Source of the DNA: an uncultured Campylobacter sp.
Lineage (GTDB): Bacteria > Campylobacterota > Campylobacteria > Campylobacterales > Campylobacteraceae
DNA: 13,945 bases
Direction of reading: 5' to 3'
Assembly (NCBI GenBank): GCA_937965895.1
Contig: CALCKS010000180.1
Location: 1-13,945 of the forward strand
A program made the translations under genes and the position numbers. Positions 1 through 4,715 of this stretch are shown here, in pieces (within the stretch, counting starts at the first letter, position 1; each line of letters begins with the position of its first letter). The notes under the pieces were generated by a model. That model did not search any database and had not been told where the DNA came from. It saw only the letters and a list, made by a program, of their open reading frames with translations.

Positions 1-54
1 AGCACTTCCTTGGTAAGGAAGAGGTCGCGGGTTCAAGTCCCGCTATGAGCTCCA
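1..54 (+). tRNA. tRNA-Thr (anticodon GGT), 5' end cut off by the window
   Basis: The 3' part of a tRNA is visible. The anticodon stem is at 5-9 and 17-21, with a 7-base loop whose middle bases 12-14 are GGT, which reads the Thr codon ACC. The T stem is at 27-31 and 39-43 around a TTCAAGT loop. The 3' acceptor strand is at 44-50, then a T discriminator and an encoded CCA at 52-54. The 5' acceptor strand and most of the D arm lie outside the window. A GGT-anticodon tRNA-Thr just before a tuf gene also occurs in E. coli (thrT-tufB), which fits cotranscription. I saw no convincing promoter in the 63 bases between this tRNA and tuf. Confidence 0.93.
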
Positions 55-117
55 CGGATTTTAGAGAAGAAAAATTAAGCATAAATTTAAAACGCAAATA
101 TCATTACGGAGGAAGAG

Positions 118-1317
118 ATGGCAAAAGAAAAATTTTCACGTAACAAGCCACACGTAAACATTGGTACTATCGGTCACGTTGACCATGGTAAAACAACTTT
201 GACAGCTGCAATTTCTGCTGTTCTTTCAAGAAAAGGTCTTGCTGAACTAAAAGACTATGATAATATCGACAACGCTCCAGAGGAGAAAGAGCGCGGTATT
301 ACCATCGCTACTTCTCACATTGAGTATGAGACTGAAAATCGCCACTATGCTCACGTTGACTGCCCAGGCCACGCCGACTATGTTAAAAACATGATTACCG
401 GTGCGGCTCAAATGGACGGTGCTATCCTAGTTGTTTCTGCTGCTGACGGCCCAATGCCTCAAACCAGAGAGCACATCTTGCTATCTCGCCAAGTAGGCGT
501 TCCATATATCGTTGTTTTCATGAACAAAGCTGATATGGTTGACGATGCTGAGCTTCTTGAACTAGTTGAGATGGAAATTCGCGAGCTTCTAAACGAGTAC
601 GACTTCCCTGGTGACGATACTCCAATCGTAGCAGGCTCGGCTCTACAAGCTCTTAATGAGGCTAAGGCTGGAACAGACGGCGAATGGTCTGCAAAGGTTC
701 TTGAGCTTATGGCTAGAGTTGACGAGTATATCCCAACTCCAGTACGCGCAACAGATAAAGATTTCTTGATGCCTATTGAGGACGTTTTCTCTATTTCTGG
801 TCGCGGTACGGTTGTTACCGGTAGAATTGAAAAAGGTGTGGTAAAAGTCGGCGATACCATCGAAATCGTAGGTATTAGACCAACTCAAACTACTACAGTT
901 ACCGGCGTCGAGATGTTTAGAAAAGAAATGGACCAAGGTGAAGCAGGCGATAACGTAGGCGTTCTTCTAAGAGGCACAAAAAAAGAAGATGTTGAGCGCG
1001 GTATGGTTCTTTGCAAACCTAAATCAATTACTCCTCACACTAAATTTGAGGGAGAGGTTTATATCCTAACAAAAGAAGAGGGTGGACGTCATACCCCATT
1101 CTTTAACAACTATAGACCGCAGTTCTATGTAAGAACAACTGATGTTACAGGTTCTATCACTCTTCCAGAAGGAACAGAGATGGTTATGCCTGGTGATAAC
1201 CTAAAGATAACTGTTGAGCTTATTGCGCCAGTTGCTCTTGAAGAGGGAACTCGCTTTGCGATCCGCGAAGGTGGTAGAACTGTTGGTTCAGGCGTTGTTT
1301 CTAAGATTCTAGCATAA
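118..1317 (+). CDS. tuf: Translation elongation factor EF-Tu
   Basis: EF-Tu is the GTPase that carries aminoacyl-tRNA to the ribosomal A site in the cytoplasm. The 399-residue protein is full length. Its G domain shows the P-loop GHVDHGKT at 19-26, the switch I sequence RGITI at 59-63, DCPGH at 81-85, NKAD at 136-139 and a GSAL motif near 173. The two beta-barrel domains follow from about residue 210, and the protein ends in GRTVGSGVVSKI. The ATG is preceded by a strong Shine-Dalgarno sequence, GGAGGA, about 5 bases upstream. It lies 63 bases after tRNA-Thr and is followed by an intrinsic terminator, so it may be transcribed partly on its own, as suits a protein needed in excess over ribosomes. 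Nothing in the sequence looks altered. Confidence 0.99.
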   Translation: MAKEKFSRNKPHVNIGTIGHVDHGKTTLTAAISAVLSRKGLAELKDYDNIDNAPEEKERGITIATSHIEYETENRHYAHVDCPGHADYVKNMITGAAQMDGAILVVSAADGPMPQTREHILLSRQVGVPYIVVFMNKADMVDDAELLELVEMEIRELLNEYDFPGDDTPIVAGSALQALNEAKAGTDGEWSAKVLELMARVDEYIPTPVRATDKDFLMPIEDVFSISGRGTVVTGRIEKGVVKVGDTIEIVGIRPTQTTTVTGVEMFRKEMDQGEAGDNVGVLLRGTKKEDVERGMVLCKPKSITPHTKFEGEVYILTKEEGGRHTPFFNNYRPQFYVRTTDVTGSITLPEGTEMVMPGDNLKITVELIAPVALEEGTRFAIREGGRTVGSGVVSKILA

Positions 1318-1334
1318 ACTAATTTATAATTTTT

Positions 1335-1359
1335 AGCGGAGATTGTTCTCCGCTTTTTT
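1335..1359 (+). terminator. Intrinsic terminator after tuf
   Basis: AGCGGAG at 1335-1341 pairs perfectly with CTCCGCT at 1348-1354 around a 6-base loop. Five more T follow at once, and the stem's last base makes a run of six. It starts 18 bases after the tuf stop and ends only 11 bases before the rpmG start. Genes downstream must therefore rely on read-through or on a promoter I did not identify. Confidence 0.85.
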
Positions 1360-1370
1360 GAAGGGAATTT

Positions 1371-1541
1371 ATGGCAAAAGGTAATAGAATAAAAGTTGGT
1401 CTTAAATGTTCTGAATCAGGTGATATAAATTACACCACAGTGAAAAATAGCAAGACAACGACTGAAAAATTAGAACTAAAAAAATATTGCCCAAGACTAA
1501 AAAAACATACTGTTCATAAAGAAGTTAAGTTAAAGAGCTAA
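1371..1541 (+). CDS. rpmG: 50S ribosomal protein L33
   Basis: L33 is a small protein of the large ribosomal subunit, near the E site. The 56-residue product starts MAKGNRIKVGLKC and ends TVHKEVKLKS. The family core NYTTVKN and LELKKYCPR is clear. The ATG follows AAGGGA at 1361-1366. Zinc-binding L33 proteins carry two CxxC pairs. Here only the first cysteine of each pair remains (Cys13, Cys40), and the second positions are Ser16 and Leu43, so a four-cysteine zinc site cannot form. The gene sits between the tuf terminator and tRNA-Trp, 8 bases before the latter. The identification is firm. The loss of zinc binding is inferred from the residues. Confidence 0.97.
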   Translation: MAKGNRIKVGLKCSESGDINYTTVKNSKTTTEKLELKKYCPRLKKHTVHKEVKLKS

Positions 1542-1549
1542 GGCTTTTT

Positions 1550-1625
1550 AGGGCAATAGCTCCAACGGTAGAGCGCTGGATTCCAAATCCAATGGTTGGG
1601 GGTTCGAATCCCTCTTGCCCTGCCA
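1550..1625 (+). tRNA. tRNA-Trp (anticodon CCA)
   Basis: A complete 76-base tRNA. The acceptor strand AGGGCAA at 1550-1556 pairs with TTGCCCT at 1615-1621, followed by a G discriminator and an encoded CCA at 1623-1625. The D stem is GCTC/GAGC. The anticodon loop TTCCAAA at 1581-1587 has CCA at 1583-1585. The T stem GGGGG/CCCTC encloses TTCGAAT. The first anticodon-stem pair (27-43) is a C-A mismatch. The tRNA lies inside a protein operon, 8 bases after rpmG and 14 bases before secE, so its processing should cut the transcript. Confidence 0.97.
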
Positions 1626-1639
1626 TCAGAAGGTTAAAA

Positions 1640-1819
1640 ATGGAAAAAATAATAAATTATATAAAGCTTTCGCGCGCTGAGATTGGAAAGGTAATTTTTC
1701 CACTCAAAGAGCAAATAAGAAATGCTTTTATAACAGTTTTTGCTGTAGTAGCTATTGTTTCACTTTTTTTAGCTCTTGTTGATGCAATTATGTCTTTCTC
1801 TCTTTCAAAGCTGATTTAA
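1640..1819 (+). CDS. secE: Preprotein translocase subunit SecE
   Basis: SecE is the small clamp-like subunit of the SecYEG export channel in the inner membrane. The 59-residue protein has a polar N-terminal part, then the family's amphipathic segment (VIFPLKEQIRNA, residues 18-29; many homologues have Trp where this has Phe20), then one membrane helix at about 30-53. This single-helix form is the common bacterial type, unlike the three-helix SecE of E. coli. I chose the ATG at 1640 because AGAAGG lies 6 bases upstream. An earlier in-frame start at 1592 would lie inside tRNA-Trp. nusG follows after 9 bases, in the classic secE-nusG pair. Confidence 0.96.
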   Translation: MEKIINYIKLSRAEIGKVIFPLKEQIRNAFITVFAVVAIVSLFLALVDAIMSFSLSKLI

Positions 1820-1828
1820 GGTTGAATC

Positions 1829-2359
1829 ATGGCACATAAATGGTATGCGATTCAAACTTACGCCGGTAGCGAAATGAGCGTAAAGAGAGCTATTGAAAAT
1901 TTGGTTAGAGATAATCACATTGAAGAACAACTAAAAGAGATTATAGTTCCTACTGAAGATGTAATAGAAATCAAAAACGGCAAGAAAAAAATAAATGAAA
2001 GAAGTCTTTATCCTGGATATGCTTTTGCATATCTTGATTTGGATACGGCTCTTTGGCACAAGATTCAGTCTCTTCCTAAAGTTGGTAGATTTATAGGCGA
2101 GGCGAAAAAACCTACGCCACTAAGCGAAAAAGATATAAATTTAATTTTAGAAAAAGTCCAAAAGCGAGCTGCTCCTAAACCAAAAATTTTCTTTGATAAC
2201 GGAGAAAATGTTCGTATTACGGAAGGGCCTTTCGCGAATTTTACTGGTATAGTAGAAGAGTACGATATGATACATGGAAAGCTAAGGCTAAATGTTTCAA
2301 TATTTGGCAGAAGCACCCCAGTTGAAATTTTATATTCACAAGTCGAGAAGATAGTATAA
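1829..2359 (+). CDS. nusG: Transcription termination/antitermination factor NusG
   Basis: NusG binds the clamp of RNA polymerase, increases processivity, and can link polymerase to Rho or to the leading ribosome. The 176-residue protein has the N-terminal NGN domain at about 4-110, starting KWYAIQTYAGSE and containing the YPGYAF motif at 61-66. A linker follows, then a C-terminal KOW domain at about 122-176 with FDNGENVRITEGPFANFTG. Length and domain order are standard. The gene lies 9 bases after secE and 10 bases before rplK, so it is cotranscribed with both. The Shine-Dalgarno sequence AAGGTTG is modest. Confidence 0.98.
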   Translation: MAHKWYAIQTYAGSEMSVKRAIENLVRDNHIEEQLKEIIVPTEDVIEIKNGKKKINERSLYPGYAFAYLDLDTALWHKIQSLPKVGRFIGEAKKPTPLSEKDINLILEKVQKRAAPKPKIFFDNGENVRITEGPFANFTGIVEEYDMIHGKLRLNVSIFGRSTPVEILYSQVEKIV

Positions 2360-2369
2360 GGAGAAGTTT

Positions 2370-2795
2370 ATGGCTAAAAAAGTTATAGGCGAAATTAAAT
2401 TACACATTGCTGCTGCAAAAGCAAATCCAAGTCCTCCGGTAGGCCCGGCTCTTGGTCAGCAAGGCGTTAATATTATGGAATTTTGTAAAGCATTTAATGA
2501 GAGAACAAAAGATATGGCTGGCTTTAGGGTTCCGGTCGTTATCACTGTTTATGCTGATAGAAGCTTTACATTTATTACAAAGCAACCGCCTGCTACGGAT
2601 TTGATTAAAAAAGCTGCAGGAATAGAAAAAGGTTCGGATAATCCGTTAAAAAATAAAGTAGCCAAGCTCACAAAAGCTCAGGTGCTTGAAATAGTTGAGA
2701 AAAAAATTGCCGACTTAAACACTAAAGATAGAGAGCAAGCAGCTAAAATCATTGCTGGTTCGGCTCGCTCAATAGGAATTACGGTAGTAGATTAA
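2370..2795 (+). CDS. rplK: 50S ribosomal protein L11
   Basis: L11 binds 23S rRNA at the base of the stalk, in the GTPase-associated centre where EF-Tu and EF-G act. The 141-residue length is standard. The N-terminal domain carries the proline-rich segment PSPPVGPALGQ (20-30), the region contacted by thiostrepton-type antibiotics. The C-terminal rRNA-binding domain ends AAKIIAGSARSIGITVVD. The start has AAGGAGAAG just upstream. In many bacteria rplA follows almost directly. Here 120 bases with two hairpins intervene, the first of which overlaps the stop codon. Confidence 0.98.
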   Translation: MAKKVIGEIKLHIAAAKANPSPPVGPALGQQGVNIMEFCKAFNERTKDMAGFRVPVVITVYADRSFTFITKQPPATDLIKKAAGIEKGSDNPLKNKVAKLTKAQVLEIVEKKIADLNTKDREQAAKIIAGSARSIGITVVD

Positions 2796-2816
2796 TCCTT
2801 TTACCACATAAGGATT
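2794..2816 (+). promoter_or_regulatory. Hairpin overlapping the rplK stop codon, possible weak attenuator
   Basis: AATCCTT at 2794-2800 pairs perfectly with AAGGATT at 2810-2816 around a 9-base loop. The last two stem T run into TTAT. The stem is AT-rich and the T run short, so any termination would be weak. It could instead protect the rplK end of a processed mRNA. Confidence 0.4.
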
Positions 2817-2833
2817 TTATAAAGTTAAGTTTA

Positions 2834-2867
2834 TGCACACGCGTTAATATTTATAGCGCGTGTATTT
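2834..2867 (+). promoter_or_regulatory. Second hairpin in the rplK-rplA spacer, terminator-like
   Basis: ACACGCG at 2837-2843 pairs perfectly with CGCGTGT at 2857-2863. The stem can extend inward by a T-G pair and two A-T pairs, leaving a 7-base loop. ATTTT follows directly. This resembles an intrinsic terminator or attenuator. It could also belong to an L1 feedback site, since L1 represses its own operon in other bacteria, but I cannot recognise an L1-binding motif here. Confidence 0.5.
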
Positions 2868-2872
2868 TAAAT

Positions 2873-2900
2873 TTGACAATGTGGAAGCATAAAATTTAAA
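2873..2900 (+). promoter_or_regulatory. Possible promoter before rplA
   Basis: A TTGACA box is at 2873-2878, and -10-like sequences TAAAAT (2890-2895) and TTTAAA (2895-2900) follow. The spacing is 11 or 16 bases. The first is too short for a standard sigma-70 site, and the second puts the start very close to the Shine-Dalgarno sequence at 2905-2909. Campylobacter promoters often rely on the -10 element alone, so TAAAAT with a leader of about 14 bases is possible. Confidence 0.25.
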
Positions 2901-2915
2901 AATGCGGAGAAATTA

Positions 2916-3620
2916 ATGTCAAAAAAAACTACAAAAAGATTTAGTAAGCTGCTTGAAAAAGTCGATGCTACTAAAAATTATTCTTTAGCTGAGGCTATTG
3001 ATACTATAAAACAACTAAAAAGCGCGAAATTTGACGAAACCGTTGAAATTGCTTTGAAACTCAATGTTGACCCAAGACACGCAGATCAAATGGTTAGAGG
3101 CTCGGTAGTGCTTCCTGCAGGAACTGGCAAAACCGTTCGTGTAGCAGTTATAGCAAAAGATGCGAAAGCTGATGAAGCAAAAGTCGCCGGTGCTGATATA
3201 GTCGGTAGCGATGAGCTTGTTGAGGATATTCAAAGGGGAATTATGAATTTCGACGTTCTTATCGCTACTCCAAATTTAATGGGACTAGTTGGTAAAGTAG
3301 GACGAATTTTAGGACCAAAAGGTCTTATGCCAAACCCAAAAACTGGCACGGTTACTATGGATGTAGCTCAAGCGGTTAATAACGCAAAAAGCGGTCAAGT
3401 TAATTTCCGCGTAGATAAGCAAGGAAATATACACGCTGGCCTTGGTAAAGTTAGCTTTTCAAAAGAGCAATTAAACGATAACATTTCAACTCTTATCAAA
3501 GCGGTAAATAGACAAAAACCTGCGGCAGCAAAAGGTAGATATATTAAGAGTGCTGCTTTATCATTAACTATGAGCCCTTCTGTTTTACTTGAAACTCAAG
3601 AGCTTATGGATCTACGCTAA
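2916..3620 (+). CDS. rplA: 50S ribosomal protein L1
   Basis: L1 forms the mobile L1 stalk that helps release deacylated tRNA from the E site. In several bacteria it also represses translation of its own mRNA. The protein has 234 residues, the usual length. The family signature is at about 120-145 (NLMGLVGKVGRILGPKGLMP, then NPKTGTV). The N-terminal part of the rRNA-binding domain is at about 38-65, and the closing segment near 165-190 contains NIHAGLGKVSF. The ATG follows CGGAG by 6 bases. It is separated from rplK by a structured 120-base spacer and from rplJ by the L10 leader, so L1 could be expressed partly independently of both neighbours. Confidence 0.98.
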   Translation: MSKKTTKRFSKLLEKVDATKNYSLAEAIDTIKQLKSAKFDETVEIALKLNVDPRHADQMVRGSVVLPAGTGKTVRVAVIAKDAKADEAKVAGADIVGSDELVEDIQRGIMNFDVLIATPNLMGLVGKVGRILGPKGLMPNPKTGTVTMDVAQAVNNAKSGQVNFRVDKQGNIHAGLGKVSFSKEQLNDNISTLIKAVNRQKPAAAKGRYIKSAALSLTMSPSVLLETQELMDLR

Positions 3621-3649
3621 TTTTTAGCTAATAAATTTTTATCTTAGAT

Positions 3650-3706
3650 TGGAGATAGCAGAGGCTTTTGCTTAATCGTGCTTTTATGCCGCTCTGCTTG
3701 AAATCA
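3650..3706 (+). promoter_or_regulatory. Ribosomal protein L10 leader (autoregulatory mRNA site)
   Basis: GCAGAG at 3658-3663 pairs with CTCTGC at 3692-3697, and GC at 3664-3665 can pair just inside it. The enclosed loop carries TTAAT at 3672-3676. The bases around the lower stem (GGAGATA on the left, TTGAAATC on the right) can form a kinked internal loop closed by GAT/ATC. This follows the arrangement in the rplJ leaders of E. coli and other bacteria, where the L10-L7/L12 complex binds and blocks translation of its own genes. The stem ends 33 bases before the rplJ start. An upstream TATCTT near 3640 could be a promoter -10, but the evidence is thin. Confidence 0.75.
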
Positions 3707-3730
3707 CTAGTCGGAAAGGAGAAAAACTAG

Positions 3731-4213
3731 ATGACGAGAAATGAAAAATCTGAAATAATCAGTAAACTTGAAGCCGAATTTAAAGAAAATGAAGCGATTA
3801 TAGTTTGTGATTATCGCGGTCTTAGCACTAAAAAACTAGAAGCATTAAGAGATGCGGCTAGAGTTTTAAACGTAAAAGTTCAAATCGTAAAAAATACTCT
3901 TGCAAATATCGCTCTTAATAACGTTGAAAAGTCCGGCATGGTCTTAAAAGATACAAATATCTTTATCTGGGGCGATCAGCTTTCAGCTACTAAAGTTGCG
4001 GCTAAATTTGAAGAAACAAATAGCGAACTATTCAAAATCAAAACCGCTCATATCGACGGCGAAGTTGCAAGCGTTGAGAAGGTTAAGGCTCTATCTAAGA
4101 TGCCTAGCCGTGATGAGTTGCTTGCTATGCTTTTGCAAGTTTGGAATGCGCCTATCCAAAATTTCACTATTGGACTAAATGCGCTTAAAGAAAAAAAAGA
4201 AAAATCAGCATAA
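3731..4213 (+). CDS. rplJ: 50S ribosomal protein L10
   Basis: L10 anchors the L7/L12 dimers to the ribosome and, as the L10-L7/L12 complex, represses its own mRNA. The 160-residue protein has the typical N-terminal rRNA-binding domain with IIVCDYRGLSTKKLEALR at 23-40 and VQIVKNTLA at 50-58. The C-terminal helix that binds L7/L12 dimers spans about 128-156 (LLAMLLQVWNAPIQNFTIGL), followed by a Lys/Glu-rich tail. The ATG has AAGGAG about 10 bases upstream. A candidate L10-binding leader precedes the gene, and rplL follows after 16 bases, so the pair is cotranscribed and likely regulated together. Confidence 0.98.
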   Translation: MTRNEKSEIISKLEAEFKENEAIIVCDYRGLSTKKLEALRDAARVLNVKVQIVKNTLANIALNNVEKSGMVLKDTNIFIWGDQLSATKVAAKFEETNSELFKIKTAHIDGEVASVEKVKALSKMPSRDELLAMLLQVWNAPIQNFTIGLNALKEKKEKSA

Positions 4214-4229
4214 TATAAAAGGATAAAAA

Positions 4230-4607
4230 ATGGCAATTACTAAAGAGGACGTATTAGAATTTATCTCTAATCTTTCAGTATTAGAGCTAAGCGAACTAGT
4301 AAAAGAATTTGAGGAGAAATTTGGCGTAAGCGCTGCTCCAGTAATGGTAGCAGGTGGCGCAGTAGCAGGTGGCGCAGCTGATGCAGCTGAAGAGAAAACA
4401 GAATTTAACGTTGTCCTAGTTGACGGCGGCGACAAGAAAATCAACGTTATTAAAGTTGTTCGTGCTCTTACAGGTCTTGGTCTTAAAGAGGCTAAAGACG
4501 CAGTCGAGCAAACTCCTTCTGTTATCAAAGAGGGCGTTAGCAAAGATGAAGCTGAAGCGGCTAAAAAAGAGCTTGAAGAAGCTGGCGCTAAAGTCGAACT
4601 TAAATAA
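4230..4607 (+). CDS. rplL: 50S ribosomal protein L7/L12
   Basis: L7/L12 is the multicopy stalk protein that recruits and stimulates translation GTPases, including the EF-Tu encoded upstream. The 125-residue protein has the dimerisation domain at about 1-33, a flexible Ala/Gly/Val hinge at about 35-54, and the globular C-terminal domain at about 55-125. The latter holds the factor-binding surface KVVRALTGLGLKEAKDAVE. The hinge holds a perfect 15-base tandem repeat coding VAGGA twice. The start is preceded by AAAGGA. The gene is needed in several copies per ribosome. The duplicated hairpin region just after it probably reduces transcription into rpoB. Confidence 0.99.
   Translation: MAITKEDVLEFISNLSVLELSELVKEFEEKFGVSAAPVMVAGGAVAGGAADAAEEKTEFNVVLVDGGDKKINVIKVVRALTGLGLKEAKDAVEQTPSVIKEGVSKDEAEAAKKELEEAGAKVELK
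4347..4376 (+). repeat. 15-base perfect tandem repeat in the rplL hinge
   Basis: GTAGCAGGTGGCGCA occurs twice with no gap (4347-4361 and 4362-4376), in frame, coding Val-Ala-Gly-Gly-Ala twice. All five codons are identical between the copies. This points to duplication by slippage, or to strong codon constraint in a highly expressed gene. Confidence 0.9.
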
Positions 4608-4614
4608 TTCACTT

Positions 4615-4683
4615 ATTTTTACAAAGGAGGCGACGCCTCCTTATTTAATTTTTACAAAGATGCCGCAGACGTGCGGTTATTTA
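4615..4683 (+). repeat. Tandemly duplicated hairpin module between rplL and rpoB
   Basis: Two adjacent units share the same outer parts and differ in their stems. Both start ATTTTTACAAAG (4615-4626 and 4648-4659) and both end TTATTTA (4641-4647 and 4677-4683). Unit 1 has the stem AAGGAGGC/GCCTCCTT around GAC. Unit 2 has the stem CCGCA/TGCGG at 4663-4667 and 4672-4676 around GACG. GACG therefore appears at the centre of both. The shared flanks suggest an old duplication in which pairing was kept while the stem sequence changed. Confidence 0.75.
4624..4653 (+). terminator. Attenuator-like terminator between rplL and rpoB
   Basis: AAGGAGGC at 4624-4631 pairs perfectly with GCCTCCTT at 4635-4642 across a 3-base loop. 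A T-rich run with scattered A follows (ATTTAATTTTT). The stem is strong but the T run is interrupted, so partial rather than full termination is likely. In E. coli a partial terminator sits in the same place and lowers polymerase expression relative to the ribosomal proteins. A similar role here is inferred from position. Confidence 0.65.
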
Positions 4684-4715
4684 CTTTCTTTCAAACTTAT
4701 ACCATGAGGTAGAAT

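Noticed and set aside
459..860. Open reading frame of 133 codons on the - strand inside tuf
   Set aside because: It lies wholly antisense to an intact, highly conserved gene, and its Ser/Thr-rich composition is typical of an antisense shadow.
1592..1639. Upstream in-frame start extending secE by 16 codons
   Set aside because: It would begin inside tRNA-Trp. The ATG at 1640 has its own Shine-Dalgarno sequence and gives the standard SecE N terminus.
3707..3730. CTAG repeats flanking the rplJ Shine-Dalgarno sequence as a hairpin switch
   Set aside because: Pairing is only 4 bp across a 16-base loop, too weak to support a regulatory claim.
4420..4707. 95-codon + strand frame running from rplL into the rpoB spacer
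   Set aside because: It is an out-of-frame reading of the L7/L12 C-terminal domain extended through the hairpin region, with a Leu/Lys composition unlike a real protein.
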